From Clostridium_AM sp964554365 (GTDB lineage: Bacteria > Bacillota > Clostridia > Clostridiales > Clostridiaceae), in assembly GCA_964554365.1 (NCBI GenBank), contig CAZKOJ010000001.1:24828-88827 (forward strand): a stretch of 64,000 nt of DNA, written 5' to 3'. The translations under genes and the position numbers were made by a program. A model generated the notes under the pieces. That model was not told the DNA's origin. It saw nothing but the letters and a program-made list of their open reading frames with translations, and ran no database searches. Below, piece by piece: positions 25,317-34,691 of this stretch. Position 1 is the stretch's first letter. Each line of letters begins with the position of its first letter.

Positions 25317-26921
25317 TCAATTAACTTTACCGACATTATCTGTACTTGGATTTTCTACCTTTCCCATAAACAATACAACTCCAGTTTTGCTATCTCTTAT
25401 AGCAAAAAAGAAAGGTCTATTTACTTTAAAGTTAATTGGCTGATCTGCAGGTGCAGAAGATCCATTTAGTAACTCTGCAGTAATTGCTGCTGCTTCCGTT
25501 CCCTTCTCATCTACGCTTATACAAGCCTTATGTTTCACTTTACTTATATATATAGGATTTTCACCTACATTATTTGCAATTTTTTTAAAGTTTGCTTTTT
25601 TCCCGTCAAAGGCCTGCTTCATGCCTAAAGCTTCTAATGTATCATTTAACTCTGTATCATACTCCATTTTAAATTTAGGAATTTGCTGTATAACATCTGT
25701 GTATTTAAAGTCACCTATCCACTTATCAAAGTTTTCTTTACTCATACTTTGTATAAACTTATCTATATCTACACCTTCATTTGGCAAAAATATGTCCATT
25801 TCTATTCCGTCATAATAAGGTAATGAAATTGCTTGAAAGTTATCTCCCTTTAAATAGTTTATAAATCCTCTTCCCTCCATGTTATCTACATTTATTTTTT
25901 TACCACTAGATAAAGTAAACTCTTCTTGCTTTGTATTATTAGGAAAAAATTCATGCCTCCATCTCCCCTTAAAATACAGAGAGTTAATCAAAACTGCAAC
26001 ATTATCTTTATCTATATCATCAATAATTTTTTTAATTTGGCCTTTAGTATTTTGGTCAACCCATTGATTTATCTTATTTACAGTATCAGGATTACTAAAA
26101 TCCTCTGAGTTCACCTGTGACCCATAGTATTTCTTTGTTATATTTTTAAAATCATTATTAAGATCTATTTGCTTGTTTACCCATATTGAATTTGCAGCCT
26201 TTAAATCCACCGATTTTAAGTTATTATAGTAGTCCAATAAACTATAATACTGGAGATTAATCTCTTTATCATTTACACTCTTTAATCCTATACAGTTTAT
26301 TATTTCTTGCTTTGTTTCCTCATCCGCCCCATTTTCAGTCATTGATAATATAGTAGACACACTTAATGGAGAAATAATGGTGTTTTTATTTTTATCTTTA
26401 TTTATTAAGTTTTTCATTAAATTAAATCCAAACGTATTGTTTGCCATAGCTATAGAACTATTTTCATCTATATTTATAGTTCCTATGTCTCTAGTAGTAA
26501 ATTTCATTTGTACAGGTTCTTTAATAGATTTATTTTCATCTGTAAATTTTATTCCTGTAGAAATATTAAGATAGTATGTTTGTCCCTCTTTGTATCCTTC
26601 TTTTGGTGGTTCTACATAAACACATTTTTGATAATCACAAGAAACGTTAATATCTATTAAATTTCCTTGTGAATCTGTTACAGTAATGACCCCATTTTTC
26701 CATATAGAGTTTATATCTACTGGTGTTCTAAATTTTATAGTCCATGTCTTAATTGTGCTTACATCTTTCTTTTCTTCCCACTGACTTACACTTACTTCTT
26801 CATTTGAATTTATGGAATCAGCATGTACACTTTGTACGAAATTGTTAGAAATAATTATTAATGATATGAAAAGACCTAGCGGAATAAACTTTTTTAACTT
26901 CATCTTGTTTTTATCAACCAC
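25317..26921 (-). CDS. Secreted serpin with N-terminal Ig-like domain
   Basis: A 534-residue protein. A signal peptide spans about residues 9-35 (PLGLFISLIIISNNFVQS, then ADS). An Ig-like domain (about 45-150, WTIKFRTPVDINSIW) precedes a complete serpin domain (TIISPLSVSTILSMTENGAD to FKVNRPFFFAIRD). The reactive loop hinge is EKGTEAAAIT (472-481), the small-residue pattern of inhibitory serpins. Counting from it places P1-P1' at Ser488-Ser489, which suggests an elastase- or subtilisin-like target. The GTG start follows GGAAGGTGATAAGTC. It may protect the cell from its own or foreign serine proteases. Confidence 0.92.
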   Translation of the reverse strand: MVDKNKMKLKKFIPLGLFISLIIISNNFVQSVHADSINSNEEVSVSQWEEKKDVSTIKTWTIKFRTPVDINSIWKNGVITVTDSQGNLIDINVSCDYQKCVYVEPPKEGYKEGQTYYLNISTGIKFTDENKSIKEPVQMKFTTRDIGTINIDENSSIAMANNTFGFNLMKNLINKDKNKNTIISPLSVSTILSMTENGADEETKQEIINCIGLKSVNDKEINLQYYSLLDYYNNLKSVDLKAANSIWVNKQIDLNNDFKNITKKYYGSQVNSEDFSNPDTVNKINQWVDQNTKGQIKKIIDDIDKDNVAVLINSLYFKGRWRHEFFPNNTKQEEFTLSSGKKINVDNMEGRGFINYLKGDNFQAISLPYYDGIEMDIFLPNEGVDIDKFIQSMSKENFDKWIGDFKYTDVIQQIPKFKMEYDTELNDTLEALGMKQAFDGKKANFKKIANNVGENPIYISKVKHKACISVDEKGTEAAAITAELLNGSSAPADQPINFKVNRPFFFAIRDSKTGVVLFMGKVENPSTDNVGKVN

Positions 26922-27086
26922 GACTTATCACCTTCCTTTAATAGTAATAATGACCTTTATATTACAATAATATCATGTACTGGTGATTACAACAATAAAG
27001 AAAGCGTGTATTTTATCATATATACATAAGAACCCTGTAGTAATTGCTGGTATTTGTCATTCATTATTCATAAGTGGATTAAAAAT

Positions 27087-27137
27087 AAAACAAAAACAGT
27101 TTACAACTTTTATACTTATATAAAAGCTGTAAACTGC
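27087..27137 (-). terminator. Terminator after the semialdehyde dehydrogenase gene
   Basis: CAGTTTACAGCTTTTATA pairs with its near-complement across a four-base loop. On the minus strand it is followed by TTTTTGTTTTATTTT. Confidence 0.8.
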
Positions 27138-27165
27138 TCCTAATTTTTGATTTCTAAACTGTAAT

Positions 27166-28686
27166 TTATTTACCGCCTACTGATCCATCCCAAGTATCTA
27201 CCTTTGTATTCTTCATCTCTTCCTCATCAAACCATCTAGTAGTTACAGCCTTAGTTTCTGTATAAAATCTAACCCCGTCCTTACCAAGAGTATGCAAGTC
27301 TCCGAAGAATGAATTTTTATGTCCTGTGAATGGGAATATTCCAGCTGGTACAGGAATTCCTACGTTTATTCCAACCATACCGCCATGGGTTCTTCTCGCA
27401 AATTCACGACTGTAATAACCACTCTGGGTAAATATTACCGAACCGTTAGCAAATGGATTGTTGTTCATAATTTCCAGTCCTTCTTCAAAATCCTTAACTC
27501 TCTTTATACATATAACTGGTCCAAATATTTCATAATCTCCTACCGTCATCTCTGGTGTCACATGGTCAAGTATAGTAGGACCAACATAAAACCCTTTTTC
27601 ATATCCTTTCACAGTAACGTTTCGGCCGTCTAGTACAAGCTTTGCCCCTTCCTTTAAGCCTTTTTCTATCCAGTTCAGCACAAATTGTCTGTGTGACTCA
27701 GTCACTACAGGACCAAGCTGAGAACTTTTGTCATAAGCAGGTCCTATTTTAAGTTCCTGAGCATATTTCACAAGAAGCTCTACCAACCTATCAGCTATGC
27801 TCTCCTGAGCTACTATAACTGGAAGTGCCATGCATCTTTCCCCTGCGCATCCGAAGGAAGAATTAATGATGCCGCGAGCTGTTCTCTCTAAGGCTGCATC
27901 CTCCAGTACTAATCCATGGTTCTTTGCCTCGCACAATGCTTGCACTCTTTTACCGTTAGTTGCAGCAGTACCATAAATATGCAAACCAACTGAGGTTGAT
28001 CCAACAAATGTTATACCCTTTACATCAGGATGTTTCAAGAATAACTCAGCTTCATTCCTGCTGCAGGTGACTATATTCAAAACACCATCTGGAAGTCCAG
28101 CCTCCTGCCAAAGTTCTGCGCATCGCATGGATGTCATAGGAGTCATTGAAGCTGCTTTTATAACAATAGTATTACCTGCAGCTATGCAAAGAGGAGTCAT
28201 CCAGCCCATAGGTATCATCCCTGGAAAATTAAAAGGAGCTATACCTGCAAAAACACCCACAGACTCACGATATAAAACAGTATCATAACCAGTAGAGGTA
28301 TTCATGAGTGACTCCCCCATCATCAAAGTAGGAATGCCACATGCAAGTTCTATAGGTTCCTTTACTTTCAAAATATCGCCTTTTGCCTCATCCCATGTTT
28401 TCCCATTTTCTCTTGCTACCATATTAGTAAGCTCATCCATATGTTCCTCAAGTAATTCACGGAATTTATAGATTACTTGAGCTCTTTTCATTACAGGAGT
28501 CTGCGACCAAGAAGGAAATGCATCCTTTGCTGACTTTATGGCAATATTAACTTCTTCTTCGGTGCAACACGGTGTTTGGGCAATCACTTCTCCTGTACTA
28601 GGATCAAAAATATTCATATACTTATTTGTTTTTGATTCCTGCCACCTACCATTAGCAAAAAATTTCATTTTTCTTAATTCACTCAT
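27166..28686 (-). CDS. mmsA: CoA-acylating malonate/methylmalonate semialdehyde dehydrogenase
   Basis: A 506-residue aldehyde dehydrogenase of the MmsA/IolA branch, converting malonate or methylmalonate semialdehyde to acetyl- or propionyl-CoA, CO2 and NADH. It shows FNFPGMIPMGWMTPLCIAAG, GITFVGSTSVGLHIYGTA and the catalytic cysteine in FGCAGERCMALPV. The length is normal. The start follows AGGAGGGTTAAT. Together with the nearby class III aminotransferase it suggests breakdown of beta-alanine or a similar omega-amino acid. The iolA name would also fit, but no inositol genes are present. Confidence 0.92.
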   Translation of the reverse strand: MSELRKMKFFANGRWQESKTNKYMNIFDPSTGEVIAQTPCCTEEEVNIAIKSAKDAFPSWSQTPVMKRAQVIYKFRELLEEHMDELTNMVARENGKTWDEAKGDILKVKEPIELACGIPTLMMGESLMNTSTGYDTVLYRESVGVFAGIAPFNFPGMIPMGWMTPLCIAAGNTIVIKAASMTPMTSMRCAELWQEAGLPDGVLNIVTCSRNEAELFLKHPDVKGITFVGSTSVGLHIYGTAATNGKRVQALCEAKNHGLVLEDAALERTARGIINSSFGCAGERCMALPVIVAQESIADRLVELLVKYAQELKIGPAYDKSSQLGPVVTESHRQFVLNWIEKGLKEGAKLVLDGRNVTVKGYEKGFYVGPTILDHVTPEMTVGDYEIFGPVICIKRVKDFEEGLEIMNNNPFANGSVIFTQSGYYSREFARRTHGGMVGINVGIPVPAGIFPFTGHKNSFFGDLHTLGKDGVRFYTETKAVTTRWFDEEEMKNTKVDTWDGSVGGK

Positions 28687-28723
28687 ATTAACCCTCCTAA
28701 AATTTTTTCTATTTATTTACAAT

Positions 28724-29938
28724 TCAAAAGTCATTAATCTGCTTTATAAGATACCCAAGATAAAATTCCAATCTTACTTTTACATCTGTCAAATCCTTCT
28801 TTATGATTTCCTGTATTTTATTGATTTTGTATATTAATGTGTTCCTGTGCATATAAAGCCTTTGTGCTGTTTGGACATAATTACCATTTTCTTCAATGAA
28901 TATATAAAGTATCCTTGTAAAATCAGTATTATTTTGTGCATCATATTGCTCTAGCCTACCTACCGTATCATAGTAATATTCTTTTGCTAAGTTTATATTT
29001 TCTATTTCAGTAAGCAGCTTATATACTCCTATCTTAGAGTAAAACATGGTTTTATCTGAATCCTCTGTTTTTATTACTTTTAAAGCTCTTTCCGCTTCTA
29101 TATAGCTTTTTTTTATTTCTGAAAACTCTGTATAATCGTTGCCAATACCTATATTTACATCAATTTCCGGGAAACTTTTTTTACTGCTTTCTCTTATATA
29201 TTTTGAAAGCATTGTTAGGTTGTTAAACTTTTCTTTTTCGTTAATTATGAGGGAAACCACAGAATCATTTTGTAAAAAACTTATCGGTCTAAATCTAGAA
29301 TCCCAAATCGAACTATTTACCATTTCTAGAAATACCTCTTTAAAATGAATTATGTTTTGTTCATCTTTAATATTTTTAGATGATAAATATTGTTGAAATT
29401 TATCTATTTTAATAATTACTATCCTAAATGAATTTAAATATTTATACCCATACATTGAAACCCTTTCCATAAAATCTTCGTAGGTTATTTTGTTAAGAAG
29501 TATTATATTCTTTAATAAATCTTGACATAAGGTTTCCTCTAAATGCCTTTTTATTATATCCCCGCAAATAATTCTTGTTATTTCTGCCAAGCTGACTTTC
29601 CAAGGTATTTGAAAAACTGGAAAATCATTTTCATCTGCTAGTTTTTTTATATCCTCAGGAACTTCTGTAAGATACTTACCTACATTTACAATAAGTCCAG
29701 CTGCTCTTTTTTCTATTAATCCCTTTATCATTTCAGTAAAGCTTGAATTATCATTAGAAACTCCAATACCTGTAAGCATTATTAGTTCATCATCTTGTAC
29801 ATATTTTATAAGGTCTGGAGTTTCCAAACTATGAACCCATCTTACAATTTTGGAAATTCCATTACTTCCGCCTACTAGTTTCAAATCTTTTAGTTCTGGT
29901 AAGCTTATTAATTGGTCAATTCTAACACCCATAATCAA
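28724..29938 (-). CDS. PucR family transcriptional regulator
   Basis: A 404-residue regulator with an N-terminal PucR domain (RIDQLISLPELKDLKLVGG, then WVHSLETPDLIKYV). A GGDEF-like middle region follows, with a C-terminal PucR-type helix-turn-helix (GNYVQTAQRLYMHRNTLIY). It lies 37 bp upstream of mmsA on the same strand and probably controls the catabolic module in response to its substrate. A large palindrome separates it from the aminotransferase gene upstream. Confidence 0.88.
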   Translation of the reverse strand: MIMGVRIDQLISLPELKDLKLVGGSNGISKIVRWVHSLETPDLIKYVQDDELIMLTGIGVSNDNSSFTEMIKGLIEKRAAGLIVNVGKYLTEVPEDIKKLADENDFPVFQIPWKVSLAEITRIICGDIIKRHLEETLCQDLLKNIILLNKITYEDFMERVSMYGYKYLNSFRIVIIKIDKFQQYLSSKNIKDEQNIIHFKEVFLEMVNSSIWDSRFRPISFLQNDSVVSLIINEKEKFNNLTMLSKYIRESSKKSFPEIDVNIGIGNDYTEFSEIKKSYIEAERALKVIKTEDSDKTMFYSKIGVYKLLTEIENINLAKEYYYDTVGRLEQYDAQNNTDFTRILYIFIEENGNYVQTAQRLYMHRNTLIYKINKIQEIIKKDLTDVKVRLEFYLGYLIKQINDF

Positions 29939-29963
29939 CCCTCCACTCTAAAGCATATATTTT

Positions 29964-30006
29964 AAAACAAAATTAATTATATATTATTATAATTAATTTT
30001 GTTTTG
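29964..30006. terminator. Long palindrome between aminotransferase and pucR-like gene
   Basis: AAAACAAAATTAATTATA pairs with TATAATTAATTTTGTTTT almost perfectly across a short loop, and T-rich tracts lie on both sides. It probably terminates the aminotransferase transcript, but an operator role for the PucR protein is also possible. Confidence 0.55.
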
Positions 30007-30062
30007 TTTCATTTGCAATTTAAGGTTGAATTATCAAATTATGGATGTTTTACTTCGATTTC

Positions 30063-31406
30063 TTATACCACATAGGTGTCAGCAATATTGAGAGCTTTAT
30101 CGATTGCAACAAATGCCTCTTTCATTTCTTCCTCTTTTATTATTAAAGGTGGTACAACAAAAATGTAATTCCATCTTATATCCATATAAACACCATCTTC
30201 CAACAATGAAGCATTAATCTTCTCCATTACTTCTCCGCTTCCATTCCATGGAACAATAGGTTCTTTTGTTTCACGATTCTTTACAAGCTCGATACATCCA
30301 AACAAACCTAGATTTCTCACATCACCTACAGATTTATGCTTCTCCTTCATCTCATTAATAAGCTTATTCAACAATATACCTTGCGTCTTAGCGTTTTCTA
30401 TAATCTTCTCATCACGGTACGCATTTATTGTTGCAACTGATGCAGCACATGCCAACGGATGTCCACTATATGTTAGTCCACAACTTAAATATTTATCATA
30501 AATAGCTTCTGAAACTTTATCAGACATACATACAGCACCCATTGGCACATAGCCTGAATTTATGCCTTTTGCTAAGCTCATTATATCTGGTACAACTCCA
30601 AAATTATTTACAGCAAACCATTCTCCAGTTCTTCCAAATCCACTCATAACTTCATCATCAATAAATAGAATGTTATATTTGTCACATAATGCTCTAATTC
30701 CCTTATAGTATTCAACTGGAGGTATGAATATTCCATTAGAACCAGTTACTCCTTCTATAATAATTGCGGCTATTGTATTTGGATCTTCGAACTTAATAAT
30801 CTCTTCAACATGTTTAACACATTCCATATTGCATTTTCCATATTCTTTGCCAAATATACATCTGTAACAATATGGATCAAATGATCTTACTACTCCAGGC
30901 ATACCTGGTTCAACACTTGTTCTTCTTGGTTCTCCAGTTAGTGAGATAGCTCCATAGGTTGCTCCATGGTATGATCGATAACGGGATATTACTTTCCATT
31001 TTCCAGTAGCTAATCTTGCAATTTTAATTGCATTCTCATTTGCATCTGACCCACCATTAACAAAGAAAAAATGGTTTATACCCTCTGGTGTAACTTCACT
31101 AAGGAGTTTACCTAAGGCGCTTCTTGCTTCATTAGCAAAACAAGGTGCGGCATAGCAAAGCTTTGCAGCTTGATCCTGTATTGCTTTTACAACTTTAGGA
31201 TGCTGATGACCTATATTAAGGTTTACCAGCTGTGAATACATATCCAAATATTTTTTTCCATTACCATCCCAGAAGTAACACCCCTCAGCTTCATTAACAA
31301 CCATAGGATGCAGCTTTGATTGAACTGACCATGAATGAATTACATAATCTCTGTCATTCTTGTAAACTTCCTTCACATTAACTTTTTTGCATTCATTGAC
31401 ACTCAT
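30063..31406 (-). CDS. Class III pyridoxal-phosphate aminotransferase (beta-alanine/taurine-pyruvate type)
   Basis: A 447-residue omega-aminotransferase. Family features are GHQHPKVVKAIQDQ, FFFVNGGSDANENAIKIAR, SYHGATYGAISLTG, LFIDDEVMSGFGRTGEW and the PLP lysine in SLAKGINSGYVPMGA. The cysteine-rich insert YCYRCIFGKEYGKCNMEC resembles taurine-pyruvate and related aminotransferases. The ATG at 31406 is chosen over 31445 because GTGAGGTG precedes it. Paired with mmsA, it could deliver malonate semialdehyde from beta-alanine. Taurine use would need a sulfoacetaldehyde enzyme, which is not seen here. Confidence 0.88.
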   Translation of the reverse strand: MSVNECKKVNVKEVYKNDRDYVIHSWSVQSKLHPMVVNEAEGCYFWDGNGKKYLDMYSQLVNLNIGHQHPKVVKAIQDQAAKLCYAAPCFANEARSALGKLLSEVTPEGINHFFFVNGGSDANENAIKIARLATGKWKVISRYRSYHGATYGAISLTGEPRRTSVEPGMPGVVRSFDPYCYRCIFGKEYGKCNMECVKHVEEIIKFEDPNTIAAIIIEGVTGSNGIFIPPVEYYKGIRALCDKYNILFIDDEVMSGFGRTGEWFAVNNFGVVPDIMSLAKGINSGYVPMGAVCMSDKVSEAIYDKYLSCGLTYSGHPLACAASVATINAYRDEKIIENAKTQGILLNKLINEMKEKHKSVGDVRNLGLFGCIELVKNRETKEPIVPWNGSGEVMEKINASLLEDGVYMDIRWNYIFVVPPLIIKEEEMKEAFVAIDKALNIADTYVV

Positions 31407-31641
31407 TATACATTTACACCTCACTTTTTTTTTAATAGCAAGCAAGTAATTCTATAAAATGTTCAATTAAAAACTTTGTAATTTCATTATCTTTACAATT
31501 ATAGTAACACTTCCCAAAATCCATGTATATGTACTAAGTGACCAAGATTTTTGGGCGTTTTAACAAATTAATAATTCCACTGTAGAATTTGAAGAAATGG
31601 TATTGGGTAAATTTTTTTCTACTATTATGCCTGAACATAAA

Positions 31642-31687
31642 AATAAGGCTTTACTATTACATTTTTTTGAAATAGTAAAGCCTTATA
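31642..31687 (-). terminator. Terminator after the CWB2 hydrolase gene
   Basis: ATAAGGCTTTACTATT pairs with AATAGTAAAGCCTTAT, and the minus strand then reads TTTTTA. It ends the gene at 31755. The rest of the 348-bp gap up to 31406 shows nothing else. Confidence 0.75.
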
Positions 31688-31754
31688 TATTATATTTAAA
31701 TTTTTTAAAATACCTTTTTCTTGAAACTATTCCCTAAGCCAATAATTAATATTT

Positions 31755-34022
31755 TTACTTTGATTCTTTATTGATCCAATTACTTATATCATTTATAACA
31801 TAGTCAGGAATATTAGCAGGTTTTCCGTATTCCTCAGGAGTCATCTTACCTTCTCCTTCTATAAAAAAGTGATTTAACTTATCATAAGAATTATATTTTA
31901 CATTTTGTTTATCTTTCAATATATTTTTCCACTTATCTAAATTAGAAACTGCAACTTGATAATCCCTCTTTCCTTGAAGAATAAGCAGTGGGGATTTTAT
32001 ATTTATAGCATCACTTACTTGAGTTGAGTTCTTAACGCTTAACCAATAATATGGATATGCATTAAAAAGTGGCGTACTTTCAGTCATATTTCCTGGAAAA
32101 TCCTTATTATTCTTTACTAAATTATATAAATTTTCTACATTCTTTAACTGAGCCTCTTTCATACCTCCTATAGAATTTAAATATTTACTTTGCTCTAAAA
32201 AAGTATCTAGAAAATCTACTGGTCCAGCCATCATTATTCCTCCAGCTGCTCCATTATCACTACAATCTTTTATTATTGTTGATGTAAGCATTGCTCCCAG
32301 GCTATGTCCTAAAACAAAAACCTTATTGGAATCAATACCCTCAGTTTTCTTTAACAAGCTTACTGCATCTACCGCATCATTTACCGTTTCTTTATTTAAA
32401 TCTAATTTTGTATCTACTGAACTTATGCAGCCATATTCTTTTGTTCTTTTATCATAACGTAATACTGCAACTCCCTTTGAAGCAAGACCTGCTGATATAT
32501 CTCTAAATATCTTTGTATCCCCATAAGTTTCATCTTTATCACTAGCACCGCTGCCATGAACAAGTACTACTGCTGGAAATGGACCATTTCCTTTAGGTAT
32601 ACTTAATACTCCAGGTAGTTTATATTTTCTATCACCTATCATTACATTTTTTTCAGTAAAGTTATCCATGTTTGCATATGTTGGAAGCTTATATTTACTC
32701 TCAGCTGGAGTAGTTTCAAATGTGAGATCATATACTTGCCCATCATTATCATACTTTATTTTTATATCTATAGTTGTAGGATATCCTTCTACTTTGTAAG
32801 TTAATGTAACCATATTTCCAAGTGGTGATTCTTCCTGTTTTATATTTACAGGCTTTGTATCCACCCCTTTAAGGCTTACACTAGAAAGGTAATTTTTCAT
32901 TATACTTTCTCCATATCCTGCCTTTAAATCGCCACTTAATTCTTTCATAGCTTCATCTATATTCTTGTTTGATAAATAACTTACAAAATTTTCAGCTTTA
33001 ACTTTTAAATCTTGAGACAAATTTGTATCTTTATTAAAACTTAAATCATTTTGGACATTCTTTGAAACTGCACCTTCTCCTCCAAGTATTATAATCTTTT
33101 TTAACTTTCTATTTTCTATATATTTCTTAAGGTTACTAGTATTATTTCCATCTGTTATTATTATAGGTGCTTTAAGCTTAGCTGCAAGAGCAGTTCCAGA
33201 AAGTGCGTCTGGGAAAGCTTCTCCACTAGCAATCACTAAATTGTCCAAGCTTTCATCAAAATATTTACATACATTCATAGAAGTTTCGTATCTATCTTTG
33301 CCTTCTATTCTTACTACTTCATTTGATGTTTCTTTTAATCTGCTCTCTATACTACTACTTACAGAACTACTTCCTCCTATAACATATATTTTAGAAGGTT
33401 TAATTCCTTTTATTTTTTCTTCTACTGCTTTAGGTAAATTACCAGAAGGAGTTATAAAAATAGGATATCCTTTATATGCTGCTATACTAGATATACTTAA
33501 TGCATCTGGAAAATTCTCACCATTTGCTATAACTATTGGAGTGCCTTCCTTTACATTAACTTGATTTATTATTTTTGCATTGGTTTCATATCTGTCTTTT
33601 CCACCTAACCTTACTATGTTATTAAAACCTTTTTCTTTAAAATACTGTTCAAATCCACTATTTACAGAAGCTTCTCCTCCTAAAATATATATAGTTCCAT
33701 CTTTCTTTAAATGATTTTCAATATAATTTAAAGTTTTATCACTATTTTGTATGCTTTTCCCTAAAAGCATTATAGGAGATCCTCCTAAACCTTGAAGACA
33801 GCTACTTGAAAGTGTATCTGCAAAACCTTCTCCACTTGTAACAATAACACTATCTACTTGTCCTGTTTGGAAGTAATTAGCTATATTAGTACAAGTCTCA
33901 TACCTATCCTTACCATGCAACCTTTCCACACTAAAGTTGTCATTTGCATAAACTGAAAAAGATAAAAAAGTAGAAGCCATAAGTGCCAAAATAATACTTA
34001 ACTTAATATTTTTATTTAACAT
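31755..34022 (-). CDS. Cell-wall-anchored alpha/beta hydrolase with three CWB2 repeats
   Basis: A 755-residue exported protein. A signal peptide (LSIILALMASTFLSFSVYA) is followed by three cell wall binding type 2 repeats, each starting with a V.RL.GKDRYET-like block (near residues 34, 135 and 235), which attach proteins to clostridial wall polymers. A DUF3887-like region spans about 340-435. An alpha/beta hydrolase domain then has FPAVVLVHGSGASDKDE, the nucleophile elbow VLGHSLGAM, the Asp in LQGKRDYQV and the His in KLNHFFIEG. The ATG at 34022 follows AAGGGGG. The substrate is unknown, perhaps an ester at the cell surface. Confidence 0.9.
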   Translation of the reverse strand: MLNKNIKLSIILALMASTFLSFSVYANDNFSVERLHGKDRYETCTNIANYFQTGQVDSVIVTSGEGFADTLSSSCLQGLGGSPIMLLGKSIQNSDKTLNYIENHLKKDGTIYILGGEASVNSGFEQYFKEKGFNNIVRLGGKDRYETNAKIINQVNVKEGTPIVIANGENFPDALSISSIAAYKGYPIFITPSGNLPKAVEEKIKGIKPSKIYVIGGSSSVSSSIESRLKETSNEVVRIEGKDRYETSMNVCKYFDESLDNLVIASGEAFPDALSGTALAAKLKAPIIITDGNNTSNLKKYIENRKLKKIIILGGEGAVSKNVQNDLSFNKDTNLSQDLKVKAENFVSYLSNKNIDEAMKELSGDLKAGYGESIMKNYLSSVSLKGVDTKPVNIKQEESPLGNMVTLTYKVEGYPTTIDIKIKYDNDGQVYDLTFETTPAESKYKLPTYANMDNFTEKNVMIGDRKYKLPGVLSIPKGNGPFPAVVLVHGSGASDKDETYGDTKIFRDISAGLASKGVAVLRYDKRTKEYGCISSVDTKLDLNKETVNDAVDAVSLLKKTEGIDSNKVFVLGHSLGAMLTSTIIKDCSDNGAAGGIMMAGPVDFLDTFLEQSKYLNSIGGMKEAQLKNVENLYNLVKNNKDFPGNMTESTPLFNAYPYYWLSVKNSTQVSDAINIKSPLLILQGKRDYQVAVSNLDKWKNILKDKQNVKYNSYDKLNHFFIEGEGKMTPEEYGKPANIPDYVINDISNWINKESK

Positions 34023-34292
34023 AATATCCCCCTTTTTCACTGATATACTTGTTATATACTAATTATAACAGATGTTTTGTGAAAAACAATATGTTATGGA
34101 TTTTAATGTTAAATATACTATATTTTTAATAAATTTTACTTTTAATATTAATCACAATTTTTCATAATACCAATATTATAATTAATAAAATAATTATATT
34201 ACAATAGTTTTTATAATATTTAAGTAAAGTTTAAAAACTTAACTCAGCTAGAGTTAATTATATAACCTTTACCTTTATGCTAGGAGGTATTT

Positions 34293-34691
34293 ATGTCTTA
34301 CTGTACCATAATTTGTGATATTAAATCATCTAGAAAATTAAAAAACAGAGAAGAAGTACAGTATAAAATTATTGATATGTTAAAAAAAGCCAATACAAAT
34401 TTTAAAGATATCATTGTTTCTCCATTTTTAATAACTACCGGCGATGAGTGGCAGGGGCTTTTGAAATATCCTTGTGATTGTAAAAAACTAATAAATTTTT
34501 TTAATAAATTTATCCCTGATATACACTTTTACACTGGAATAGGAATTGGAGATATATATATTCATAATTTTGAACTAACCGTAAATCAATTAGATGGTCC
34601 TTCCTTCTATAGAGCAAGGGAATCCTTAAAATATGCTAAAAAACACAACATACCATTAGTTATTTTATTTGATGATTGGAATAATATATAA
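34293..34691 (+). CDS. Short SatD-like protein (cyclase-like domain only)
   Basis: A 132-residue protein similar along its length to the N-terminal domain of the SatD protein at 35515. Shared blocks are CDIKSSRKLKNREEVQ, FLITTGDEWQGLL, FYTGIGIGDIYIH and DGPSFYRARESLKYAKK. The C-terminal helix-turn-helix of the larger paralogue is missing. The start follows AGGAGGTATTT. It is convergent with, and overlaps by 27 bp, the DUF3307 gene. The layout of its acidic motifs recalls class III nucleotide cyclases, but this is my reading and not an established function. Confidence 0.75.
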   Translation: MSYCTIICDIKSSRKLKNREEVQYKIIDMLKKANTNFKDIIVSPFLITTGDEWQGLLKYPCDCKKLINFFNKFIPDIHFYTGIGIGDIYIHNFELTVNQLDGPSFYRARESLKYAKKHNIPLVILFDDWNNI

